Positions 36,595 to 47,486 of a stretch of 64,000 bases of DNA are shown in pieces (positions within the stretch are counted from its first letter, which is position 1; the number at the start of each line of letters is the position of its first letter). The notes under the pieces are model-generated. The model was not told where the DNA came from. It searched no databases and was given only the letters and a program-made list of their open reading frames with translations. The stretch is taken from contig CAJJDP010000055.1 in assembly GCA_905182995.1 (NCBI GenBank), positions 62,001-126,000 on the forward strand, given 5' to 3'. A program made the position numbers and the translations under genes. This DNA is from Paramecium octaurelia. Lineage: Eukaryota > Ciliophora > Oligohymenophorea > Peniculida > Parameciidae.

Positions 36595-37645
36595 TATTTT
36601 CGTATTTTTCAATTTAATGTCTTGCTTAATTTTCTCTAATAGAGAGAAAGAAATGAGTTTAATGATTTTCAAATTTCAAAATGTCAATTAAATATTTTTC
36701 TTTTCCATTATTAGTTTCAATTTAGAATCTATCTTAGTTGAAATAATCTTCCTTCTGTTAAATCAATTCAAAGAGATATTCTTCTAAATTTATTGTTTTA
36801 TGTATTTATTTATTTAAACTTCGATATGAACTTTAGTTATTTCGATTTATTATTGATTAGCTTCTTAAAAATTCCTTTACATTATTCTCATTTAAATCAG
36901 TTTTATATAGAGATTCAAATTTCTTATTAGCAAACGAAAGTTGAAAGCTTCTTGAATTCTCATCATACATAATAGAAAATAAAGAATCATTTGTAAACTC
37001 ATACAAAATCGATCTAAGTTATACACAAATTTTACTTTTATATTTCAACTTATTTGCTAAGAAAAAATTATGATCTTCGATTACTTTCATATATATATGT
37101 CTATACGCCCAATAAAAAAAACATCGATAATGAACAAACCATATATTAAATATATGCAAGTTCAAATGGAACAAAGAAACCTATTATTATCCAATTAGTT
37201 ATTAGCACATATAATACTTTCATTCTATTATCGCTATGTTACAAAACACAAGAGTGCAGTACTCCGGATGTAATACCAAAATTATAAAGAGGACTTAAAA
37301 TCAATAAAATTCTTACACTTAAAATCCAATATAAGCTAGGGCTACCCCTCCTGCCACATAACTAACATATAAAATTGAAATAATAGGCTTTAAACAATTT
37401 TTAAATTTCTGGCTAAAGAACAATATTATAAGGTGCATAATGAAAAAAACAGCCAACAAAATACTCAAATATGCAGATTAATCTTGAATTATAAATACCA
37501 GCATTCCAAAAAAGCAAGGTAACATAAGAGTAACCAATAATGCTCTAAAAAATAATAATCTTTGATTATTAAGATAGTTGTCATATTCTGTTTCTTCAAT
37601 AGGATTAGAAGATGAAAGTGTCCATACCTTAAAGAAATTTGTCAT
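35807..37645 (-). CDS. Membrane PAS/pseudo-histidine-kinase paralogue B (A/C chimera), 597 aa
   Basis: ATG 37645. Introns at 37294-37316 and 37014-37035 give 598 codons to TGA 35807. The N-terminal half (membrane segments, PAS-like region) is identical in DNA to paralogue A. The C-terminal half, from about 36595 downward, is identical to paralogue C and diverged from A (for example FDQFKVRKLIEALSEYFHHY against A's FETLTIEKLNDALLDYYIYY), keeping the N-box-like LLTQLLINIFNKIL. The gene is fully open. It is therefore either a functional fusion formed by unequal crossing-over between A and C, or an artefact of a duplicated contig. A short internal repeat (cttttaatcaatatttt twice, near 36200-36270) is present in B and C but not in A. 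Confidence 0.65.
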
Positions 37646-38773
37646 CTTTATGATATTTATTTGCAATCTTTTTAAAAATAATTATTATATGATCCAATTA
37701 ATTTATAAAACATATGTACAAAAAATTTTAGAGTTAAATGATAAATTATGTTTGAGGATGATTTTGAGTGGTCGAATTTGAATTTTACTGATATAATTAC
37801 AATTTACTCTTAAATATATCATAACACCATTTTTCTCAACTAATTCCTAATTTCAAGCTTGTTAATACGAATGAATATTAAGGAAATGGTTTGAGATGTT
37901 TAAAAAATATGGGTATAAAAAACGTGAAGATAATTAATTAAAAAGGAATTTAGTATTTTATAGCTTTTTTAATTTAATTCAATTATCAAAGTTTATATAA
38001 ATCAACATATTTAGTAAAAGATGGATCCAATTGAGTTTAATCAGTATATATATAAAATATCAAAGTTGTCCTGTGATTTTTTAATTTTTCTTAATAAATG
38101 GATGAAATCTAGATTGAGCTGTAAGGGCTTAGTATCTTCAAAATAATTTAATTCACAACACATTCAATTTAAAATGATTGTTGACAATCTAAATTAATTG
38201 ATTAAGAAAATTAGAATTCTAAATTGTCTATAAGATCTTTGTGTACAAAAATGTAAGAAAACTACATTAAGTAAATTTCTTAATTGCTAGTTTAATTTGT
38301 AGCATTTAACAAATGATATTGTATTAGTTTTCTATCAATTTATAATTAAATAGAACTCTTCTCATCCGATATCGTTAAAATCTTATTGAAAATATTGATT
38401 AAAAGCTAAGTTAATAATCTCGTACTTAAAAATATTGATTAAAAGTCTACTTCGCTCAAGTAAACAAATTAAAATTATTTATGGTATAATTTACTATAAT
38501 GATGGAAGTATTCAGACAATGCTTCAATTAACTTTCGTACTTTAAATTAGTCAAATTATTATCTTAAAAATGACATTTTTTCTTTCTATAAGAAAATCAT
38601 ATAATTTTTTAAATATATTAGAGAATATTAGATGTTGCATTGCTATTCTTTAATGAGATCAGAACTCTCTTGAAGATTATCTTTTAGTTTTAGTATTTAT
38701 TTATATAATCTTTCTAATCTATGCGAAATTATTAAAATTACAGAAATAAAAATCGTATTTAAACATTTTATTT
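36595..38773. repeat. 2179-bp tandem direct repeat, unit 2
   Basis: Second copy of the unit. Its right edge continues as a further 228 bp identical to the start of the unit (38774-39001) before paralogue C diverges. That is the signature of homologous recombination within a region shared by paralogues. Confidence 0.9.
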
Positions 38774-39822
38774 TATTTTCGTATTTTTCAATTTAATGTC
38801 TTGCTTAATTTTCTCTAATAGAGAGAAAGAAATGAGTTTAATGATTTTCAAATTTCAAAATGTCAATTAAATATTTTTCTTTTCCATTATTAGTTTCAAT
38901 TTAGAATCTATCTTAGTTGAAATAATCTTCCTTCTGTTAAATCAATTCAAAGAGATATTCTTCTAAATTTATTGTTTTATGTATTTATTTATTTAAACTT
39001 CTATATGAACTTTAGTTATTTCGATTTATTATTGATTAGCTTCTTAAAAATTCTTTAACATTATTTTCATCTAAATTGGTTTTATATATAGATTCGAACT
39101 TCTTATTAGCAAATGAAAGTTGAAAGCTTCTTGAATTCTCATCGTACATAATAGAAAATAAAGAATCATTTGTAAACTCATATAAAATCGATCTAAAATA
39201 TAAACAAATTTTACTTCTGTGTTTCTATTTATTTGCTCAGTAAAAATTAAGATCTTCTATTATATTCATTTAAATATGTCATGATACCCAATAAAATAAA
39301 CATTGATATTGAATAGACTAAGTATTATATTCAAGCAAGTTCAAACTGAACAAATAATACTAAAGCCATCCAATTAGCGATAAATAAAAATATTACTTTG
39401 AACTTATTGTCGCAATATTATATGGCACAGCTGAACAAAATGCCGCAAGCAAGCCCAAAATCAAAAAGAGGTCTAAAATAAATACTTTCTTACACATTAA
39501 ATCCAATATAGGCTAACGAAAAAGCAGCTGATATATAGGAAGCATATAAGATCGTCATAATAAACTTTAAACAATAAATTAGTTTGTAGCTAAAGAATAA
39601 AAATACCATATGCAAAATGAATAAAACTGCCATTAAACTAACTAAATAAGCCGATTAATTTTAAACAATAAACACAAGCATTGCAAAAAAGCAGGAGAGC
39701 ATTATTGTGAATAATAATGCTCTTAAAAAAAAGAGCCTTTAACTATTAAGAAAATCCTAATAGCCTGCTTCATGAGTTGGGTTTGTAAACTAAAATTTCC
39801 ATTATTTAAATAATGATGCCAT
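37986..39822 (-). pseudogene. Membrane PAS/pseudo-histidine-kinase paralogue C with an in-frame TGA
   Basis: ATG 39822 (MASLFKQWKFQFTNP). Introns at 39473-39493 (21 nt) and 39193-39214 (22 nt) would give the same 598-codon layout as B. The membrane half is diverged from A and B but conserved in protein sequence (RALLFTIMLSCFFAMLVFI, SLMAVLFILHMVFLFFS, ASYISAAFSLAYIGFNV), showing past purifying selection. At 39331-39333 a TGA falls in frame after VQFELA, where A and B read FELAYIQY. No 20-35-nt intron removes it without breaking the alignment. Downstream codons remain conserved (NRRSQFLLSKQIE). It is either a recent pseudogene, an assembly error, or truncated after four or five membrane segments. 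Confidence 0.65.
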
Positions 39823-41018
39823 TTCCTTTATAAGTAATAATATTTATCAAAACTAATTACAATCATTATTACTAATAAATATAATAAATTATCTTTTTTA
39901 ATATTAAGCATAATCAAAAATTTCTTGTTTTTCGTTGTTATTTAGGAGCAAATTTTAAATTTCAACCATAGTTTAATGTTTTCAAGAACACTTTTACTTT
40001 TTTACTTAATGATCTTAAAAAAAACTTTTTAATTCACAATTTAATATATAAATGGTTAAAATAAGTATATTAAAAATTTCACATTTTTCTAAGATTTTTC
40101 AACTTAAATTGCAAAAAGTCCATGTTTAATTAATATAGCAAATATTTACTGTTAATTTAGAATGGGTAGAACTTTTTGCTCTTTTTTAAACTAGGATAAT
40201 TATAAAATTGAGAAAAATTAAGACTTTTAAGGTTCTGGTAATCTTTTCAAGCATATAGTTATACTTATAAGACAAGAAACTTTTATAAAAAATGAGATAA
40301 AAATATTTTATTCTTAAACTTTTTTTAATTAAATTATCAACGATTATATAGATAAAAATATTTAGTACTGTTTGAAATAATGGATTTATATTAAAACTAA
40401 CTTATTTCTAATAATTCTTGAGTTTCACATCTATTATATCAATAACGGTGAGTTTATTTAAAATTAATATATTCTCTAGTTTATCAAAAATATTAGTTTG
40501 TTTTAATGAGATAATTAAGGTGCTCATCATTTAATAATAAATGAGCACGTTTAAAATAGAAATCTTTTTACTTGAATCTAGGAATTTAAAAAAAAATATT
40601 AATTAATATTTTTATGAAAAACAATGAATGTAAATAATTAGTTTTGATAATTAGAATGAGGTTTAGTAAATTTATATTAAATAATGTAAATTTAAAGCAA
40701 GAAAAATTGATTACCTATAAATGATAATAAATTCAATTGATTGAATGGAAATTTAACCAGAGTAAAAAATAAATTTACTAATTTTAATTCTGCAATAAAA
40801 ACACAAATAAATATAAATTTTTTGCTATATTTTTAATATCGTAGCTAATTGTATAAGATACTAAAATGGATCCCTACCTTCGAAATTAATAACATTTAAA
40901 GTAATCCTTTATCAGAAAAAGTATATAATAAATTAGATTTGATAAATATAAGGAATTTTAAGTTACATGATAAAAATAATAAATTAAATTAATATTTCTT
41001 GATCACAAAAATTAAAAC
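39823..41018. other. Long AT-rich gap containing a relic of a fourth paralogue tail
   Basis: About 1.2 kb without a supportable gene. Around 40310-40400 the DNA is alignable with the 3' ends of paralogues A-C and their downstream spacer (minus-strand words ACTAAATAT, GTTGATAATT and a following AATTAAAAAAAG), so this looks like the decayed 3' end of another tandem copy whose body is gone. A plus-strand frame at 40162-40509 crosses the relic and is discounted. Confidence 0.5.
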
Positions 41019-41932
41019 TCATGATTATTGTAATGTTTGCTAGGATTAAAGTTATTATTGTTATGATTCTGGGCCCTAATTCAAGAACAGCATTTCATTA
41101 AAGGCAAGGAGAAAGTCTTTTAGATCTTCTTATTTCAGAATGGTTGTCTTTTCTGGCTATTTTGAATTAGTATTATTGAGTTTATTGATCTCAAAGTCTC
41201 TTAGTTCACTTTCAACGTATTCAAGCCATACTTTGTAAGCTTCCTCTTCATTAGCGGTCGCCGGCATATTCAATTAAGGTGGAGGTGACATATATGGAGT
41301 GTACGAAAATTAAGAAGATGCCACTAAAAAAGTGCCTACTAAAATCACCCATGAATGAAACACCAAGGGTGCATAAGTGCGGTAGGAATCAAGAATCAAG
41401 ATTTTGAGAGTGTGAAAAGTGGCTTCTTCAAATTTTTTTGGTACGCATTTTTTACAGATTACTTCAATGTAGTCATTGGGTAATTTGATATCGAATTCAT
41501 ATTCAATTACTTTTAAGATTCTGCTTTCAGCTATGCAGAGCTTGTTTTATAATGATTACATTAGAGCCTCATTTGCCATTCTTGTTTGTTCAATTGATTA
41601 CATAATTTTGTGAAAGCTGATTAACAATTTTCTCATTCTTGGATCGCCATCCTTGATTTTTTAAGCTAACAAGAGAGAGGCAGCTGCAACAATCTATGAT
41701 AAATATCAAATCTTACAAATCTGTCATATTGTAAATAGCATTTATGATGAAAGAAATAATTACACAAATGGATAGCTAAGGATACTGTAGAATATGAATT
41801 CAGTTCCAGATTAATGGCCAAATCAATAATGAACTGTGCATTTCCATTTAGTAATTTTCTTTGTACTTAAGCAGAAATGTCATATTCTGTGTTAATGTTC
41901 TGAAAAATGTCTTTCTTCTTAATTAATTTCAT
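41019..41932 (-). CDS. Cyclin-box protein (cyclin K/T/C-like), 296 aa
   Basis: Predicted regulatory subunit of a cyclin-dependent kinase. ATG 41932 (MKLIKKKDIFQNINTEYDIS). One 23-nt intron (41694-41716) gives 297 codons. The first cyclin fold is visible: AQFIIDLAINLELNSYSTVS, HHKCYLQYDRF, then VAAASLLLAQKIKDGDPRMR with the conserved Lys/Asp after the third helix, and ESRILKVIEYEFDIKLPNDY, the K..E..LL..L.F.. pattern. The second fold is weaker. The C-terminus is Gln/Ser-rich. The pattern fits transcriptional cyclins (C, K, L, T) better than mitotic ones. It is divergent from the next gene by 46 bp. Confidence 0.8.
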
Positions 41933-41978
41933 ATTTATTTTTATATTTATTAAAATCATATGTTTTCAAGAATTTTTA

Positions 41979-42449
41979 ATGGATGACGCAGTCCTTTTTT
42001 AAGATGATCGAGTACTCAAAGGGCATGGACTTTTTTCAGCCAATTTGAATGTACTCTTTTCAATAAAAAGTTTTTTTGGTTTAGAAATCCGCGATGTTCG
42101 AGTGGATTTGATTGATTAATTTTCTTCCGAGGGTTCAGATTCTTATTTGAGAATGTTATCATGTGGGGAATCGACAATCATTAATAAGTGTTCATGCACT
42201 TATTATTCATTATATTATTTCAAATTAGTTAATAAAGGAGTCATTCGATCATCTGTTGTTATTAGCAAATCTACAGTCATAAAAGTAGAAACCTTTTAAT
42301 CTTCCTTTTCTTTCTTAACTTATTAGTTAGCGTTTATGCAAAGTGTAGATGCAATAAAACAATCTTCCAAATTCGGTATCGAATTGTTACATGAAAAAAT
42401 AAATAAATTAATACTAATTTAAACATTAAGAATTTTAAGTTATTAATGA
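41979..42449 (+). CDS. Unknown 156-aa protein
   Basis: Single exon of 157 codons, ATG 41979 (MDDAVLFQDDRVLKGHGLFS) to TGA 42449. Mixed beta-like composition with a CSCTYYS motif, no membrane segment and no recognised domain. Its last codons overlap the ATG of the DEAD-box gene (ATGA at 42446-42449), so the two transcripts must either be separate with overlapping ends or be one mRNA. Confidence 0.6.
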
Positions 42450-43625
42450 ATAGAATCAAATTGAACAGTCTCCAACAAAAGGTACATGAATTAATTAGAA
42501 TGTAGGTGATTCCAGTTATAAGGGATGGGTTGAATACGATTATATCAACTCCTAGTGGAACAGGAAAGACTCTCTGTTACTCAATTCCAATTATTGAATA
42601 GAAAAGATCAATCGTTCTGACTCCAACGAAAGAATTGTCAATCTAAACATATAAGACTATAAGAGAATTGGATCCTAATATCCGAGTAACCAGAATAGGG
42701 TCTATTGGGTTGATTGCTCCAGTAGTTGAAATGATTGTAATCTGAGTAATTAAAAAAGAGCGATTTAGAAGCAAAGAAATTATAGAATTATGCAAAGGAA
42801 AGATTACAGAGAATGAATGATTCTTTGAGAGGCTAATTAAATTGGGATTTGGTTGATATTTGTATATCAACTCCAGGTTAACTAGCTCAATTAGTAAAAT
42901 TAGGGTGTCCAATCTAAGAAGTAAATTGTTTAGTGCTAGATGAAGCAGATTTAACTTGGGGGTATGTTTTTGATGTTAATCATAGTGATGTAAGTTTTCG
43001 AGAGAGTATATACACTATATAAAGATATCTGAATATAAATTAATTTGTGCTTTGCAATTCAGTCAACACAATTAAGGATGAGAATGGGATGAAATCTGTT
43101 GATGGCAGCAAATTTACTTCCTATGTTTCTAAAGATTTCATGTAAATACCAAAAAGGAAAATAGAATTCATGGATAAACCTCTTTAAGAATATTTAGACA
43201 ACCAGAAAACAATTATATTTGTAGATGGTGAGAAGGAGTGTTAGGAAGTTTAAAAAATTGTTGGACCCAGTAAGTTTTTCAATTCAGGATAATCAGTAGA
43301 AGAAAGAATTCGAAATGTAGAAGAATTTAGAACAAATGATTGGAAGTATTAATAATTAATAATAAAAAGAACTTTAATATGTACAGGTCTTGGAAGTAGA
43401 GGGCTAGACTTTCCAGATGTCACTTAAATTATTATGTATGATCTTCCAAGAAATTATGAGGCATTTCTACTCTAGTGTGGGAGATTAAGACAGGAAAATG
43501 GAAGAAGTATGTAATATAGTAATTATGTAGTTATTGTGAGATTGAAGGATTCATTTGAGTCAGCTATTTATAGTGAATATGAGAGATATAAATATGTATT
43601 CCCAAACAGTTGTGTAAAATTGTGA
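42446..43625 (+). CDS. Degenerate DEAD-box RNA helicase, about 377-385 aa
   Basis: Superfamily 2 RNA helicase. ATG 42446. A 22-nt intron (42737-42758) and probably a 24-nt one (42962-42985, a multiple of three) give an open frame to TGA 43625. Motif I is STPSGTGKT, Ia is LTPTKEL, Ib is ISTPGQLAQL, motif II is LVLDEADLTW, IV is TIIFVDGEKE and V is TGLGSRGLDFPDV. Motif III SAT is replaced by CNS, and motif VI, normally HRIGRTGR, reads LLQCGRLRQENGRS, lacking the first arginine finger context. The protein is also short at the C-terminus. It may be a rapidly evolving or weakened helicase. The partner RNA is unknown. Confidence 0.8.
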
Positions 43626-43686
43626 ATAAATGAATGCTAGAAATTATTATTATGTTAATTTTTAGAAAGTTGTATAAATTCTCATC

Positions 43687-45171
43687 ATGTAAAATAATGG
43701 CGATTAAATCATAGAATTTAAAGAGTCCACTCTGACTGCTATTTCACCTCTGGATGGAAGATATGCCAGTTAAACAGGTGTAATCAAAGATTATTTTAGT
43801 GAATATGCATTAATGAAGTATGATAATTCTTGTCATTCTAGATACCGAATCAAAGTGGAAATTGAATGGTTAAAGTTCTTGCATTCTAAGAATATGATCA
43901 AGTAAGGAAATTCAGTTTTGAATTTGACTGCCTTAGATTTAACTTATTTGGATTTGATTTATGATAAATTCGATGTAACAAAATCATTCAGAGTTAAATA
44001 AATAGAAAGTACAACTAATCATGATGTCAAATCCATCGAATATTACATCAAAGAAGAATTGGACAAGAGTATCAAACTGTTATTACATATATATAGATCC
44101 AATATTGCATTCAATGAAAGAATATGTCCATTTTTGTTGTACAAGTGAGGACATAAACAACATTGCTTATAGTTTAATGATGACTGATGCCAAAAACAAT
44201 TTGCTAATGAAATCCTTAGAAGGAGTTATTAATAAATTAGTGTAATTGTCGCATGATCATCATAATGTCCCCATGTTGAGTCGAACTCATGGCTAAGTAG
44301 CATCTCCAACTACTGTGGGAAAGGAGTTTGCTAACTTTGCCTATAGAATCAGGAATCATTCAGAATTATTGAGAAATCTTAAATTTGAAGCTAAATTGAA
44401 TGGTGCTGTTGGAAATTACAATGCTCATTTATTAGCATACCCAAATTATGATTGGCCCATTCTAAGCAAACAATTTATCGAAGAACTCAAATTAAAACAT
44501 AATCCCTTCACTACTTAGATAGAGCCTCATGATAGCGTAGCCCTCTATTATTCTTATCTCAATATAATCAATAATATCCTAGTTGGATTATCAAGAGATG
44601 TTTGGAGTTATATCTCAATTAATTATTTCGAATAGAAAAGTATTAAATCCGAAGTTGGTTCATCCACTATGCCACACAAAGTCAATCCTATTGATTTTGA
44701 AAATTGTGAAGGCAATTTAGGACTATCCAATTCCTTGGCTCAACATTTTATGAACAAATTAGTAATCTCGAGATATCAGAGAGATCTATCCGACTCTACT
44801 GTTATGAGAAATCATGGAGTGTGTTTGGGATATGCAGTGGTTGGATATAGGAGCTTAATCAAAGGGCTTGATAAGATATCACCGAACTATGACACAATTT
44901 TAAACGATCTAGAGAATGTAATATAGATTGAGTAATTGAATAGCATTGGGAAGTCTTAGCCGAACCCATTTAATAGATTATGAGATAGTATGGTGTTGCA
45001 AATCCATATGAATAACTTAAGGAATTGACAAGGGGATAAAAAATAACCAAGGATTCTTTGAGAGAGTTCATTTCTAAATTGGCTTTGCCTGAGGATGTTA
45101 AAAAGAAGTTGCTGACCTTGGAACCAAAGGATTACATTGGAAATGCTGATAAGATGGCTAGATTGATATGA
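43687..45171 (+). CDS. ADSL: Adenylosuccinate lyase, 476 aa
   Basis: Cleaves adenylosuccinate and SAICAR to release fumarate in purine synthesis. ATG 43687. Introns at 44069-44096 (28 nt) and 44918-44943 (26 nt) give 477 codons. Seen in order: LTAISPLDGRYAS at the N-terminus, STTNHDVKSIEYYIKEEL, CCTSEDINNIAYSLM, PMLSRTHGQVASPTTVGKEF with the catalytic TH, and the fumarase/aspartase superfamily signature GSSTMPHKVNPIDFEN with the catalytic Ser loop, then HWEVLAEPIQQIMR. The arrangement and length match the eukaryote/bacterial purB type with the long N-terminal form. It is a cytosolic homotetramer in the family. Confidence 0.95.
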
Positions 45172-45401
45172 TTGGTTTTTAAAAAACAATAATATATAAA
45201 ATATAGTTCCATTAAGTTCAGCAAGATATTTTCACGGTTCTTAGGAATTTAGAATTTTCACCTTGGAGTGGGAAAACGTAGTTAAAAAAGATTTGTTCAT
45301 AAATAAATTAATATTTTATATAATTATTGATTAGAATATCTTAGCAATTATATATTTCAGAGGGGGGAATTTGGAAATTTAGATTATTATTAATATCATA
45401 A

Positions 45402-46297
45402 ATGGATTAGAAGGATTTCATCATTGATACTTAAAGCGAATTCTTCACGAAGAAATTTCAAGTGAGTCTTACAAAAAGGGAACCAATCAATCATGATTCC
45501 TATATGTTCAGATTTGATTTCAAAAATCACCAAGAGAGATTAGGCATGCAAGCTGTTTAGCATATCAAAATCTAGTAAGTTTTGAATATTAATATTGAGT
45601 GGTCTTAATATGAAGGGCGAGATTGTTGACAGAGCATACACTCATGTCTTTGAAGAGGATGGATACTTTTTAATACCTATCAAAATTTATAGACCTAATG
45701 TTCATCCTCAATTTCCAAACGGAGGTGAGTTAACACCATGGTTGGAGAATTTAGAAGTACTTCTTTGTAATATCGTAATAGCTTCATTCTGATTTGACAA
45801 TTAAAAGGTGTGTAGGCAAGTTGCTTTATCATAATAATCAATTTATTGTTAGGCCAAAACTTAATAAGACATGGTAACAATTCAGTACAGTATTGCTGAT
45901 ATGTGGAGGAAGTGGTATCACTCCAGCCTATCAATTAATCCGAACCATCTGCGATAACCCAAATGATAACACCAAAATGGTCCTTTTGTATGCCAATAAA
46001 ACTGAATAAGATATTTGGTTATTAAAAGAATTAAATGAATTATCGGACAAGCACAAAGAATAATTTACAGTCCATTACACCTTAGACAAGGTATTTATAT
46101 ACACTATGGTTTTTAAGTCTGAGGAGAATTGGAAGGGTCATAAGGGATTTGTGACTCTAGAAATGATGACATCAATATTCCCATAGCCAACTGAAACTAC
46201 AATAGGAGTATTATGCGGACCTAAACCCATGAACAAGTTAGTCCTATCGCTTTATGAATAATTTGGATTAAAGAAAGAGAACATAGTCAAATTCTGA
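45402..46297 (+). CDS. NADH-cytochrome b5 reductase-like flavoenzyme, 272 aa
   Basis: FAD-dependent electron transfer from NAD(P)H to a heme or similar acceptor. ATG 45402. Introns at 45575-45599, 45757-45781 and 46091-46117 (25, 25 and 27 nt) give 273 codons. The FAD-site motif RxYT is present as RAYTHV, with His where Pro is usual. VHPQFPNGGELTPWLENLE covers the FAD diphosphate region, ICGGSGITPAYQLI the NAD-binding loop, and VLCGPKPMNKLV the CGxxPM terminal motif. The usual hydrophobic N-terminal anchor is missing, so the enzyme may be soluble or held by a partner. The 27-nt intron is a multiple of three and could be retained without a frameshift. Confidence 0.9.
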
Positions 46298-46365
46298 GTA
46301 GGATGTTGTATTAAATAAAAATCTAAATAATTAAGAGTTTTCTCCTTTGAACTCAAATTATCAAA

Positions 46366-47486
46366 TCATGACATAGTCTTAGACTCTTGTTTGAGTTTGC
46401 CAGGCCTTAAGGTTTCAATAATAGCCTCTATAAAATCATAAAAATAACATTAACAACTTGAATATAATCTCAATACTAATTTTAATCATTTATTTGTTTG
46501 GCATTTGATAGCTTTGTCTATTCTATCTTTCAGATTCGAATCAATCAGATTATTCACTTGCTTATTTTGACAAATCTATTTCAATCTTTGATTCAATCTA
46601 ATCATCTCCTCCTCCTCCATAATTCGTTTTCTAAATCAAATTCATTATGTGTACTTATGTTATTCTATTTTCTCCTTTATCAATTATTGTTATTATTATT
46701 TATATTCAGCTATTCTTAGATGACTTTCATGTCTAGCATCCTCTTTCCTGATTTGAACATCTATTTTCGACTTAAATTTTTCATTCAACTTAGCTTACTC
46801 TTTTTGTTTTTCCATTTCTTTTGTTTCTTGATTATATTTGACCTTCTAAAAATTAATTTCATTTATTTCATGCAATCTTTTGACTTAATCTTCAATCATC
46901 TTTTTTTATAATTATCTTATTTGATACTTTTTACTTCCTTTCAGTTCTATCTTCAGTATTTGATCGGATTGTCGGTTTTTTTATTTTTAATAAATTACTA
47001 CTAGATTTTATTTAAGGAATGTCCTTCATCTCCTATTTCAAATGAGTGTGTGATTTTGACAACCAATCTTCCTCATTCCAATTCAATCTTCTCATTTCTT
47101 CATCTTAAATAAAATAGGCAGGATCTTCCCCAATCTAATAATTTAGATTAATGAGCTAAAATACTTCTAATAATTCTTAATGGGTTAATTACGCTTTCAA
47201 TTTTTATTGCATTTCCAAAGGAGTTGGAATATTGATATTTATCCTTTAACAATGACGCCTCTCTTCTTAAGTAAATTTCATAGGTGGATGAACTGGCAGC
47301 ATTTATATGAAATTCTGATCTTCTAACTCGAACTCAGTCTTCCTCGTGTCTATTTCTGATTACAATCTCTCTATTTTTAAGAATTTGTTGCAATAATTCT
47401 AAAACTAACTGTTCAGTATCTTAACGATCTTCGATCTCAAAATACGTTTCTATAACCTCATAATATGAATGAACTGTACTTTTCAT
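46366..47486 (-). CDS. Coiled-coil protein, about 329 aa, up to five introns
   Basis: ATG 47486 (MKSTVHSYYEIVKILNSQ). Introns at 47429-47456, 46900-46927 and 46631-46654 are secure. Two more (46527-46557, 31 nt, and 46457-46476, 20 nt) extend the frame to TGA 46366 with a natural end (EAIIETLRPGKLKQESKTM). Without them it ends at 46486. The N-half is Gln/Glu-rich with a motif EDWLSKSHTHLKQEM. The C-half is a charged coiled coil (KQKEQAKLNEKFKSKIDVQI). No catalytic motif; the function is unknown. It is convergent with the b5-reductase-like gene. Confidence 0.72.

Noticed and set aside
39331-39333. Selenocysteine or readthrough explanation for the TGA in paralogue C
   Set aside because: The aligned residue in A and B is not Cys, and no reason for recoding is visible; nonsense mutation or error is simpler.
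40162-40509. Plus-strand 115-codon ORF MGRTFCSFLNQDNYKIE
   Set aside because: With TGA as the only stop, open frames of this length are common by chance at this base composition, and it crosses the relic of the minus-strand paralogue tail.
46498-46911. Hydrophobic plus-strand ORFs that look like membrane proteins
   Set aside because: They are the reverse complement of a Lys/Glu/Gln-rich coiled coil, which always produces Leu/Phe/Ser-rich antisense frames.
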